A DNA stretch of 64,000 bases from an uncultured Clostridia bacterium (lineage in GTDB: Bacteria; Bacillota; Clostridia; Christensenellales; CAG-917): positions 78,969 to 142,968 of the forward strand of contig CALVQW010000003.1 of NCBI GenBank assembly GCA_944358385.1, read 5' to 3'. The notes below the pieces were generated by a model. That model was not told the origin of the DNA. It ran no database searches and saw only the letters and a list, made by a program, of their open reading frames with translations. The position numbers were made by a program, and so were the translations under genes. The stretch's first letter is position 1, and every line of letters starts with the position of its first letter. Shown in pieces: positions 27,523 through 35,925 of this stretch.

Positions 27523-28404
27523 TCACTCGGCGGAACCGCTCTCTTCATAGTAAGTACAGTACAACCACAACAAAGTTTCATAATACATATCCTCATATGT
27601 TTCAACTGCCGCATCTGTCATGTTGTCATACATCACCCCTTCGGGGTGCTTGCGGCTGTAAATGTTAAGCACCACCTGCTCAACGAACTCCATTACCCAA
27701 TAGCATACTATATTTTCATCTGCACCACCTAAATTTTGCAAATCCCAAATATAGTCAGCAGGTGGATATGATATTGCTTCGTTTTGCGCACCATCCTTTT
27801 CTCCAAAAACCTGCCTGAAATAAGCGTCCAAATATTTCTCGAAACTATCCTTGTTGTCAACAAATGTAGCACTCGTAAAGGTTGAATTAGTATATACACT
27901 CGTGGCGTGCAATTCGTCAAGTTTATACGGCAGTTGTCTGTATCTTTCAAACCCTCTGTGAAAATATTTTGCTCCGTCGTACAACATATCCCTGCCGAGT
28001 TTGTATTCCTTTATATCGTCGCGAAGTTTGGAAAAGCAAATGTCCACCCATTCGCGTCCTTTAACAATGGGCAAAGTGAAACCGGCTTGTTTCAAAATCT
28101 CCGTTTGAAGCTCGGGACTGCAACGGCAGAAATTGGTATATATTGCTCTGCTGTGTGTCTCGTGCCTATGCAAATTTACCGCAATAATGCACCATGGCAG
28201 ATAGTCGCGTTCGTTGCTGTTGTCTAATAGAAAAATATGCGCCCTTTCTTCCAGTTCCCTCTTCTGTCTGTTCTGCTCTATTTTGGCGATTTCCTTTTCG
28301 TGTCGCGTCTGCAACCAATATATCAAAAACGATACTGCAACAGTTGCAGCCAAAGATAATATACCGATAACAATTTGGACAATATCTGCTGTTGTCATTT
28401 CCAT
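27523..28404 (-). CDS. Membrane-anchored protein of unknown function embedded in the hsd operon
   Basis: About 293 residues. One N-terminal membrane helix (IVQIVIGILSLAATVAVSFL), a short charged coiled coil (RHEKEIAKIEQNRQKRELEE), then a soluble domain of about 230 residues that I do not recognise. Lies directly downstream of the TIR gene and 53 bases before hsdR. Start uncertain: a GTG at 28419 overlaps the TIR stop (GTGA) but abuts the ribosome site; ATG 28404 is used. Tight coupling to the TIR gene suggests the two act as a pair, possibly as effector and membrane partner (inference). Confidence 0.72.
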   Translation of the reverse strand: MEMTTADIVQIVIGILSLAATVAVSFLIYWLQTRHEKEIAKIEQNRQKRELEERAHIFLLDNSNERDYLPWCIIAVNLHRHETHSRAIYTNFCRCSPELQTEILKQAGFTLPIVKGREWVDICFSKLRDDIKEYKLGRDMLYDGAKYFHRGFERYRQLPYKLDELHATSVYTNSTFTSATFVDNKDSFEKYLDAYFRQVFGEKDGAQNEAISYPPADYIWDLQNLGGADENIVCYWVMEFVEQVVLNIYSRKHPEGVMYDNMTDAAVETYEDMYYETLLWLYCTYYEESGSAE

Positions 28405-28415
28405 AGACCAAATTT

Positions 28416-29180
28416 TCACCCTTCTGCTTTTAGCCTTTTTATAAATTGCCGAGCAAACATTATGGCAATTTCATCACAAGAAAGTTTTCTTGAATCAACG
28501 GTTTGAATGTCTGCAACCAACGGATATTTTTTACGCAAATCATCGTTGGTAATGTTATGAATAATGGGAAGAACAAGTTTTTGTCCGTTTCTGTTCTGAC
28601 GATTCAAAAACTCATTCAATTCCTTTTCCGTCCATTCTCTGCCAAAGAAATTTTGAGATATTACAATGATTGCAAATTCGGACTTTTTAGTCCCTTCCAA
28701 AATGCGCTCTTTCCATTTATCGCCCCATTCGAGAGACTTCCTGTCATAAAAAATGTTGACACCCAATTTTTCGAGCGATTTATACAAATCCTCTACAAAA
28801 TCCTCCTTGTCTTTGTTTGCATGCGAGAGAAAAACATCATACTGAGGCAAATTTTTTGCTTGATAAGAAGGAACTGTTTTCTTCGAAATTCCGTTCATTT
28901 CATCTATAAAATTTTTATCTTTTGCTATGCTACGAAGGCATGATACAAGTTGTGGAAAACTGCTCAGTCCTCTATCAAGCAACAAAAATTGTATCCTGCT
29001 TGACAAAGCATGTTTTGTAAGAAACTTTTGGTGAAATATTTCCACATCATTCATCCAGTCATCAAGTATGTGTCTATTCCCGAAAAGATTTACTGTGTCA
29101 AACGAATCAACTTGCTTTGGACTCTTGATTTCGTTTGCTCTCTCCAAAAGCGCGTTTAGTTGTTCTTCGAAACTACTCAT
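28416..29180 (-). CDS. TIR-domain protein embedded in the type I restriction operon
   Basis: 254 residues. An N-terminal helical region (about 1-112) precedes a C-terminal TIR domain (about 113-250): YDVFLSHANKDKEDFVEDLY, FYDRKSLEWGDKW, and AIIVISQNFFGREWTEKELN with the conserved W-x2-E glutamate of NADase-type TIR domains. Family knowledge: bacterial TIR proteins deplete NAD+ or make signalling nucleotides in phage defence. Located between hsdS and the membrane-protein gene; both would be co-transcribed with restriction genes, perhaps as a back-up abortive module (inference). Confidence 0.85.
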   Translation of the reverse strand: MSSFEEQLNALLERANEIKSPKQVDSFDTVNLFGNRHILDDWMNDVEIFHQKFLTKHALSSRIQFLLLDRGLSSFPQLVSCLRSIAKDKNFIDEMNGISKKTVPSYQAKNLPQYDVFLSHANKDKEDFVEDLYKSLEKLGVNIFYDRKSLEWGDKWKERILEGTKKSEFAIIVISQNFFGREWTEKELNEFLNRQNRNGQKLVLPIIHNITNDDLRKKYPLVADIQTVDSRKLSCDEIAIMFARQFIKRLKAEG

Positions 29181-29226
29181 GGCTAATCTCCTTTGCTATG
29201 TTACCCACTCTCCTAACTATACAATT

Positions 29227-30459
29227 CTAAATCTCCACATTGTCAACATCGATTTCTCCCGACATAAGTTTCGGGAGAAGCGTATCTCTGACTTTGCACA
29301 ACCAGATGTTTGCATCAATGTTAAGCGCAATACTTCTATACATTGCCTCAACAGTTGCGCTAAATTCATTTAACATAGATATCTTTGATGGGAATAAGAA
29401 CCGATAATCTGGCAATGCCCTTTTACTTAAATGCAAAACTGTTGTTCCATTTACATATCCCAAACAATGTTCCTTGAATCTTTTGTCTTGAAGAATCGCC
29501 GCTATAATAAACTTAGACAACGATTTATTTTTTGGAACAACTTTAACTAAATCCATAGAAAATATTACATTTTCATATTCACACTTACTCATTAACAGTT
29601 CCGCATTTCCAATAACTTCTGCTTTTTGTGTTAAATCTGTATGCGCCACGAGAGTATCAAACAAATCTACATATTGACAGATTTTCAACTTAGATGAAGG
29701 TGCAATTTCCTTATACCCCTCCAATTTGAACCCTTTATTCCGGTCAAAATTTTTAATGGTTGCCATAGCGGTTGTTGATTGCCTAAGTTCAGAACTTGTG
29801 TACGAATAACCACCAACAAACTCCGCAATATCTGATAAGTTGATTAAAGACCAATCCGCTGGCACTACTCCCCCAAATGGCTCGAATTCTACAAACCAAG
29901 AATTGTAAAGCGCTTGCGCCTGCTCTTCCAAATTCTTGTTGATTTGATTGTTTAATTCGATTTTATCGTCCAATGCGGACAATACTTTCGCTATCTTTTT
30001 TTGAGTTTCAAGGTCGGGTATCCTTAATACGATTTTGCGAAATTCTGATTGCTTAATTCCTGTCACTGTTGTTCCAGTTTCTTTTGCTTTTAGAAGTGAT
30101 TGACCATATGGCGATTGTAATAAGTACAACAAATATCCATTATCCAATACATCTTTTTTTCCACGAATGGTAAGCAGTCTCTGCGCAACCGCTACACCAT
30201 TTCTGTCCAAACGAGCAACCAATCCCATAGGTGCTTCCGTGGTTAATAACACATCTCCTTTTTGCGGGAAACCCCTAACCATAAATTTTTTGTATTCCGA
30301 CTCGGATATAAAATAACATTCTGAATAATCAATATGATTATTCTTTACCGATTTTGCACTAAGCGTAGGAATTCCATTAATGGATTTTTTCGGGGTCTTT
30401 CCTCTATAATCAATTATGGAATCCAAAACCGATTCCATTGTGTATTCCCTAAATTTCAT
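29227..30459 (-). CDS. hsdS: Type I restriction enzyme, S (specificity) subunit
   Basis: 410 residues from ATG 30459, overlapping the hsdM end by 11 bases; GGGAG lies upstream. Two target-recognition domains (about 1-155 and 210-370), each followed by a conserved helical spacer (IPDLETQKKIAKVLSALDDK in the first; the second near the C-terminus ends with RDTLLPKLMSGEID). The subunit sets the split DNA sequence recognised by the methylase and nuclease. Recognition sequence cannot be read from sequence alone. Confidence 0.93.
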   Translation of the reverse strand: MKFREYTMESVLDSIIDYRGKTPKKSINGIPTLSAKSVKNNHIDYSECYFISESEYKKFMVRGFPQKGDVLLTTEAPMGLVARLDRNGVAVAQRLLTIRGKKDVLDNGYLLYLLQSPYGQSLLKAKETGTTVTGIKQSEFRKIVLRIPDLETQKKIAKVLSALDDKIELNNQINKNLEEQAQALYNSWFVEFEPFGGVVPADWSLINLSDIAEFVGGYSYTSSELRQSTTAMATIKNFDRNKGFKLEGYKEIAPSSKLKICQYVDLFDTLVAHTDLTQKAEVIGNAELLMSKCEYENVIFSMDLVKVVPKNKSLSKFIIAAILQDKRFKEHCLGYVNGTTVLHLSKRALPDYRFLFPSKISMLNEFSATVEAMYRSIALNIDANIWLCKVRDTLLPKLMSGEIDVDNVEI

Positions 30460-31954
30460 ATCCGATTGCTCCCAAGTTTTTGCGGATGTCTTCTTCCAGT
30501 TCGTGCGATTTTGCAAACATTGCGGACAGTTCTCCCGTGAGCCGCGTCATCTTTGCGTCAAAGGGTTCGTCGTCGGCTTCCTGTTCCTCTATTCCTACAT
30601 AACGCCCGGGGGTCAGAATGTAGTCCTGCTTTGCGATTTCGTCCGTGCCGACAACGGCGCAGAAACCTTTGACATCTTCCAGCGTGCCGTCGGCAAACGC
30701 TTTGTATGTGTCCGCTATTTTCTTGATGTCATCATCGGTAAATTCGCGCAGTTTGCGCGTCACCATAGTACCCATTTTGCGCGCGTCGATGAAGAGCGTT
30801 TTGCCTTTCTGCGTTTTGTTTTTGGACAAAAACCAGAGCGACACGGGGATTTGCGTTGTGTAGAACAGTTGCGGAGGCATCGCCACTATGCAGTCCACGA
30901 GGTCTGCGTTGACGATGTTTTTTCTGATTTCGCCTTCACCGCCCGACTGCGAGGACAGCGAGCCGTTGGCAAGCACCATACCTATTCTGCCGTTGGGCGC
31001 AAGGTGATAAATCATATGTTGCATCCACGCAAAGTTGGCGTTGCCCGCGGGAGGAATGCCGTATTTCCAGCGCACATCGTCCTGCAGTTTGTCCGCGCCC
31101 CAGTCCGAGAGGTTGAATGGCGGGTTTGCCATAATGTAGTCCGCACGAAGCGTCGGGTGGCAATCGTTGAAGAATGTGTCGGCGTTGTACTGTCCGAGGT
31201 CCGCGTCAATGCCGCGGATTGCAAGGTTCATTTGCGCCATTTTCCAGGTGGTCGGGTTGGAGTCCTGTCCGTAAACGGAAATGTCGTTTATGTTGCCGCT
31301 GTGGCTTTCGACAAACTTTGCCGATTGCACGAACATACCGCCGCTGCCACAGCAGGGGTCGTACACTCTGCCGTGGAAAGGTTGCAACACTTCAACCAGC
31401 GTACGCACGACGCAGGACGGCGTATAAAACTCCCCTGCCAGTTTGCCTTCCTGTTCGGCAAATTTGGAGAGGCAGTATTCGTAGGTTCGGCCGAGAATGT
31501 CTTTCTCGTCGCCGTGCTCGTGCATTTTTATGTTGGTGAACAAATCGACGACGTCTCCGAGCCTTCTCTTGTCCAGTTCGGGACGCGCAAAGTTTTTGGG
31601 CAAAATGTCTTTCAGGCGTTTGTTGTTCTTCTCGATGCTGCGCATCGCATTGTCAATCGCAACGCCGATTTCGGGCGTATGTGCCGCCGCCGCAATGTCT
31701 TTCCACCTTGCGCCCTGCGGCACGAAGAAAATGCCTTCGGAAGTGTACTCGTCGATGTCTTCCTCAAAGCCTTCCCCTTCTGCCTTCAATTCCTCGTATT
31801 TCTGCTCGAAACGGTCGGAAATATATTTCAAGAATATCAGCCCAAGCACAACGCTTTTGTACTCCGAGGCGTCTATGTTGCCACGCAGCACACAAGCCGC
31901 CTCCCAAATCTCTTTTTCAAAACCGATATTCGCCGTCGTCTTTTCGTTCGCCAT
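30449..31954 (-). CDS. hsdM: Type I restriction enzyme, M (adenine methylase) subunit
   Basis: 501 residues. N-terminal HsdM helical domain (about 10-150), then the N6-adenine methyltransferase domain with AdoMet motif DPCCGSGGMFVQSAKF and catalytic NPPF within YIMANPPFNLSDW. Methylates host sites and forms the M2S core with HsdS. The start MANEKTTANIGFEKEIWEAA is typical of the family. First of the five-gene run hsdM-hsdS-TIR-membrane-hsdR; a small XRE gene lies immediately upstream on the same strand. Confidence 0.96.
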   Translation of the reverse strand: MANEKTTANIGFEKEIWEAACVLRGNIDASEYKSVVLGLIFLKYISDRFEQKYEELKAEGEGFEEDIDEYTSEGIFFVPQGARWKDIAAAAHTPEIGVAIDNAMRSIEKNNKRLKDILPKNFARPELDKRRLGDVVDLFTNIKMHEHGDEKDILGRTYEYCLSKFAEQEGKLAGEFYTPSCVVRTLVEVLQPFHGRVYDPCCGSGGMFVQSAKFVESHSGNINDISVYGQDSNPTTWKMAQMNLAIRGIDADLGQYNADTFFNDCHPTLRADYIMANPPFNLSDWGADKLQDDVRWKYGIPPAGNANFAWMQHMIYHLAPNGRIGMVLANGSLSSQSGGEGEIRKNIVNADLVDCIVAMPPQLFYTTQIPVSLWFLSKNKTQKGKTLFIDARKMGTMVTRKLREFTDDDIKKIADTYKAFADGTLEDVKGFCAVVGTDEIAKQDYILTPGRYVGIEEQEADDEPFDAKMTRLTGELSAMFAKSHELEEDIRKNLGAIGYEI

Positions 31955-32069
31955 TCTCTTTCTCCTTAGTTTTAGGACTCTTTTGTTTCGTCACTCTATG
32001 ATCACTCGTCGCAACAAGGTTTCCGCCGACTGCATGCAGCCGATTTCGTTCACCAAGCGGCAGACAAGT

Positions 32070-32279
32070 TCAATCCTCTGTTTTTGTCACATCCATAATA
32101 TCGCCCACATTGCATTCCAACACATCACATATGCGAAGCATTATGTCCATTGACACAACCTCGTTTTTGCTCATCTTTGCCAGTGTCGAAGTGGACATAT
32201 CCGTTTTTATACGCAAATCCGTTTTGGTCATGCCTTTATCGATAAGCAACTTCCATAGTTTGTTGTAACTGACTGCCAT
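32070..32279 (-). CDS. XRE-family regulator upstream of the hsd operon
   Basis: 69 residues from ATG 32279 with AGCAGG upstream. Cro/CI-type HTH (YNKLWKLLIDKGMTKTDLRI, TSTLAKMSKNEVVSMDIML). These short proteins commonly sit before restriction-modification genes and act as controllers of expression. A minus-strand TATAAT lies about 20 bases before its start region, within 32310-32330. Confidence 0.82.
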   Translation of the reverse strand: MAVSYNKLWKLLIDKGMTKTDLRIKTDMSTSTLAKMSKNEVVSMDIMLRICDVLECNVGDIMDVTKTED

Positions 32280-32443
32280 ATCAAAACCTGCTGTAAAATA
32301 ACTATTCACTTAATTATATCATATCTATAGAGAAAAACAAGCCCCAACATTCGCCATTTCAAACAAAAAATTCGACTTCACACAACTTAAACAATGCAAA
32401 AATTCTTCCTCTTTGGGAGTATTCAACAAATTTGACGATGGGA

Positions 32444-32499
32444 CGTGTGCTTGTCTTTGTACAAGTGGCGTCGCTGCGCTCCGCCAGGACAAGCACACG
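32444..32499. repeat. Nested inverted repeat beside the Rep remnant
   Basis: Outer arms CGTGTGCTTGTC (32444-32455) and GACAAGCACACG (32488-32499), inner arms TGGCG/CGCCA. Located between the XRE gene and the 3' end of a rolling-circle Rep gene. It could be a single- or double-strand origin or a terminator. I see no credible gene in 32330-32610; the open frame there spans this palindrome. Confidence 0.5.
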
Positions 32500-32615
32500 C
32501 CCGCACGCCGACCACCGCCGGAAAGGGGCGGACGGAAGCGGCGTTGCCCGCTGAACCGCTCGGGCAAGCGTCCGCTTTCACCGTCTCGCTCCCCTTTCCT
32601 GTTCGGTTTTGTCGG

Positions 32616-33242
32616 TCAGTTGCAACGGCGCATCTGCTCGATCACTTCCATGCTCGCCTGTCCCACATAACATCCTTCGTCCCAACACCCGAAATCATCG
32701 AAGAGCAACAGCTTTCTGTCGTCCACTCCGACTCGACACACAACATCGTCTTCCATAATGTCGGATATGAAAAACTGCGACAATCCCTTGGAATACACTA
32801 CCTTTTCGCCCGTCTTTTCTATGTATTTCAGAATGTAGGCGAGCGCCTCGGCTTTACGGGATTGCTCGTCGATTGGTTCGAAATCCGACCTGCCGAAGCG
32901 TTTGTTGAAATAAGTGTTCTGCAAAGTCACCTGTCTTTGACGAGTGCCGAAACTGTAATCGTTCACCTCAACAAGTTCTCCAGGCATTGTGCCGTCGGGG
33001 ATATGGAAGACCCCATGGAAATGCAATCGGTTTTTCTCTGGCGACCGCTCCCATACACCTATGTAACGCCATTTTTTGCGCGAGCCGAACAGACTCAGAC
33101 AATTCGTGAGTTTTTTGCGGAAAGCGATCTCGTCGTGGAGTTTGTCGTCGTAGGTAAAGGTCTTAAATTGAGCCGAATTGCCGACACGTTGACCGATACC
33201 TTCCAAAGCAAGCGGACTTCCACGTTCGGGGTGTCTCGTCAT
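32616..33242 (-). pseudogene. Rolling-circle replication initiator (Rep), 5'-truncated
   Basis: About 180-208 residues. Contains an HUH-like motif in NRLHFHGVFHIP and a downstream tyrosine/lysine helix ALAYILKYIEKTGEK, the layout of single-domain rolling-circle Rep proteins of Clostridia elements. The N-terminal zinc-finger and motif I part usual for these proteins is absent, and the first about 25 residues look unrelated, so the gene seems cut at its 5' end where the dehydrogenase operon begins (12 bases away). Likely a relic of a plasmid stage. Confidence 0.65.
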
Positions 33243-33253
33243 CGCTCAATTTT

Positions 33254-34030
33254 TCATTGCTTAACTTCCTGTCCGACACTCCTGTATATACTGTTTTTCA
33301 ACATTACCGCATTCATCAAGGTAGCATCAACGCCACATTTTTCAGCCTGCGCTACCAGTGCCGCCACATCTTTGGGCAAACAGTTTCCTCCGTATCCGCG
33401 GTTATCTTCATAGACGAAAGTGTGACTGCTGCCGATACGCGGATCGGCTACCCACATTTCTCGCACAACATTGTAATTGGCTCCAAGGGCGCACGCGATG
33501 TCAAACATCTCGTTGCAAAATGTCACCTTTGCAGCTAAAAAAGCATTCTCCATATATTTGGCGAACTCGGCATCTTTCGCAGTTCCTTGATAAATACTGA
33601 CATTGGAATTCACAACTGTTTTGTAGGTCTTTATTGCCAAATCTATTCCCCGCTGCGAGCCACCGAATGTCAGCCAATTTCTCTTGGTCAAATCAGCGAA
33701 AGGATGCGCCACCGTCTCACCGAAGTATTCAGGCTGAAAAACTATTTCCTTGTCATATTTTTCCCTCATTTTGTCCGTAAAACCGACGGGCACGGTAGAA
33801 CGAATGATTATCAGCGGAACATTTAACCAACTCAACACCTCTTCCACCGCACTCGTATCACATTCACCGTTACTTTTCGGAGGCGTCGGAACACAAATAA
33901 AGACGGTATCGCACAAATTCAGTTCCTCCTGTGCGCCCATATCCAAAAATTTATCGTAAACTTCGGCGTCCTTAAACAGTTCAAACATTGCTTTGCCAAC
34001 GTGTCCGTAGCCCACTATTCCTATTTTCAT
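33254..34030 (-). CDS. Short UDP-glucose/GDP-mannose dehydrogenase family protein
   Basis: 258 residues from ATG 34030 (GAGGGAGAATAG upstream). N-terminal NAD Rossmann motif GIVGYGHVGKAM (about 4-15), IRSTVPVGFT, and the catalytic-cysteine motif GYGGNCLPKDV near the C-terminus. Family enzymes oxidise a UDP- or GDP-sugar C6 alcohol to the acid. The usual C-terminal UDP-binding domain of 390-450-residue members is missing, as in short members. Last gene of the radical SAM/glycosyltransferase/HEPN operon, 17 bases after the HEPN gene. Substrate unknown. Confidence 0.82.
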   Translation of the reverse strand: MKIGIVGYGHVGKAMFELFKDAEVYDKFLDMGAQEELNLCDTVFICVPTPPKSNGECDTSAVEEVLSWLNVPLIIIRSTVPVGFTDKMREKYDKEIVFQPEYFGETVAHPFADLTKRNWLTFGGSQRGIDLAIKTYKTVVNSNVSIYQGTAKDAEFAKYMENAFLAAKVTFCNEMFDIACALGANYNVVREMWVADPRIGSSHTFVYEDNRGYGGNCLPKDVAALVAQAEKCGVDATLMNAVMLKNSIYRSVGQEVKQ

Positions 34031-34047
34031 CTTTCTATTCTCCCTCG

Positions 34048-35925
34048 TCATTTGACCTCAAATCTTTTATGTATAACTGCGCCTTGCTCGTCCTCGCCTT
34101 TCCAGACGATTTTCTGCCCTTCAAGTTGCGGTTTTATTTCCGTCCAATCTGTGTGCGGCGTTTCAAAAAACTTAATACCGTTCAATGCGTTGCCCCTGAA
34201 TTTTAATTTTCCCCTGATTTCAATAAGCGTCAGTCTGGAAAATATAAATTCTTCCTGTTTATCCGAATATCGACTCAGCTTAAACCGAAAACTATCAGCC
34301 ATTTTTCGACAAATCTCATTTTCGTCGGCAATACTCACCGAGGAATTTTGCACCGTTCTCAAACTTTTGTCAATTCTCGCAATCAGTGTGCTTATATCAT
34401 CGCTTGCGGACCAAAATAATGCTGCGGACGCTTCCACAACTCGCTTATATTTCACGCCCACAATCCCATTAAACAATATAATTTGAAGCCCTTTTTTCAC
34501 TACATCCGCAATTTCAGAATGACGCTCCATCAAAAATTCAATCAATTCTTCAATTACGGCAATCATGAATTCAAGAGAACAGTAATACTGTTTTCCGGAC
34601 TGCGAAAAAGCAAAATTATTGATTATTCCGTAATGGGCGCAGAAATTTCTCAATGCGACTGTCTTTTCAAACAGCTCTCCCGATACTCCGACGTTTTTCA
34701 ACACCGTTGAAAAGCGCAGATAATTGCCGTCTTTCAATTTTAGAGAATGATAAACTTCCTCTTCCAGTCTTTGCACCATCTGCAACAATCCGCCGCTCAC
34801 CGTGTCGTTGATAGTGCGCATATCGGCATTTTTGTTGCCGCTACACAGCATTAGCAAATCCTTATCCCGATAGAACTTAGGCTGGTTCAACTTGTCGAAA
34901 TTTACAAAATTCACATCGGTTAATTCGTCTATCTTGTGAATTTTGTTGTGCGCAAAATACGCTATTGCCATAAAAGACGGAACACGGCTGTTTAACTTAA
35001 GAAACAATTCCTCGTCTTCTATTTCCAAGCGATATTCCGAGTCATAATAACGCCCCATATTGCTCCCCGCGCTTATGGTCAAAGTGCTCCCGCCGCAATG
35101 TTTCTCCAATTTCCCTGCAATCCCATATGCTGGCGCATCCGTTTGCTTGCGCAAATCCAGACTGAATTTTATGACACCCGAATCTTCTCCTTCCAGCGCA
35201 AGTTGAGAAAACAGCTTGCCCGCCACACTTTCCAACAAACCGTCCCCCTTATCGCCTGACGAAATCGGCAGATCATAATCGCACTTGAACACCGCCTGCA
35301 ATTCTTCGGAAAGTTTCTCGCATTTCTTGTCCCAGCTGTCGGACTTATAATCAGAATTCAGCGCATCTTCCAAATATCTTCTCAAGGCCTTCAGAAGAGA
35401 CTTGCAATTTTCCTTTCTCATGACTGAAAGCATAATTATCAACATACCCGCAACGGTAATTACGCCATCTTTGGTATATTGCACTCCCCCGCCAAGAGCC
35501 GGAAAAACATCAAAAAATCCGACAGGCACACTAAATTTCTTTTTCAGATCTTCGAATAAAACGGCATGAATGTTTATGTTACGCAGTTGCGATAGCAGAA
35601 ATAAATAAAACTCCAGCCCGCTATTTATCCGTCCACCGTAGGCTTCGCCATGTGAATATTCGACATTTGCAAAATGGTCATAAACAAACGGAAATTGTTT
35701 TGCGAACAATGCCCTGTCTGCAAATTGGTACAACTTGCAGATATCTGCATAATAAACCGAGCGGAACATCCTTTCGAGAACAAGAAATTCACGAGCGCAT
35801 GCTCCCTTAAGCTCCCTGCGCTCATTGGGTTTGATATATCCGTTTGTAATCCCGTATATTTCGTCCAAACCCGCATTCAGAAGATATGACGAACCCGCTT
35901 TATACCCCGCTCTCTTGTCTCCCAT
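34048..35925 (-). CDS. Large protein with two RNxxxH (HEPN-type) motifs
   Basis: 625 residues from ATG 35925, fixed by GAGGAGG nine bases upstream; a longer frame to 36057 lies inside the previous gene. Two R-N-x3-H motifs: R115-H120 (SQLRNINIHAVLF) and R426-H431 (VALRNFCAHYGIINN). RNxxxH is the catalytic signature of HEPN ribonucleases; the second resembles Abi_2/AbiF proteins, and two copies 310 residues apart recall compact Cas13. No CRISPR array, Cas1/2 or other cas gene is present in the window. Overlaps the glycosyltransferase gene by 26 bases and is followed by a sugar dehydrogenase. An RNA-cleaving or tRNA-cleaving toxin is plausible; a structural non-enzymatic role is also possible. 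Confidence 0.7.
   Translation of the reverse strand: MGDKRAGYKAGSSYLLNAGLDEIYGITNGYIKPNERRELKGACAREFLVLERMFRSVYYADICKLYQFADRALFAKQFPFVYDHFANVEYSHGEAYGGRINSGLEFYLFLLSQLRNINIHAVLFEDLKKKFSVPVGFFDVFPALGGGVQYTKDGVITVAGMLIIMLSVMRKENCKSLLKALRRYLEDALNSDYKSDSWDKKCEKLSEELQAVFKCDYDLPISSGDKGDGLLESVAGKLFSQLALEGEDSGVIKFSLDLRKQTDAPAYGIAGKLEKHCGGSTLTISAGSNMGRYYDSEYRLEIEDEELFLKLNSRVPSFMAIAYFAHNKIHKIDELTDVNFVNFDKLNQPKFYRDKDLLMLCSGNKNADMRTINDTVSGGLLQMVQRLEEEVYHSLKLKDGNYLRFSTVLKNVGVSGELFEKTVALRNFCAHYGIINNFAFSQSGKQYYCSLEFMIAVIEELIEFLMERHSEIADVVKKGLQIILFNGIVGVKYKRVVEASAALFWSASDDISTLIARIDKSLRTVQNSSVSIADENEICRKMADSFRFKLSRYSDKQEEFIFSRLTLIEIRGKLKFRGNALNGIKFFETPHTDWTEIKPQLEGQKIVWKGEDEQGAVIHKRFEVK

Noticed and set aside
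32325..32567. 80-codon minus-strand open frame
   Set aside because: It spans the nested palindrome at 32444-32499; the protein sequence is low in order and has no ribosome site.
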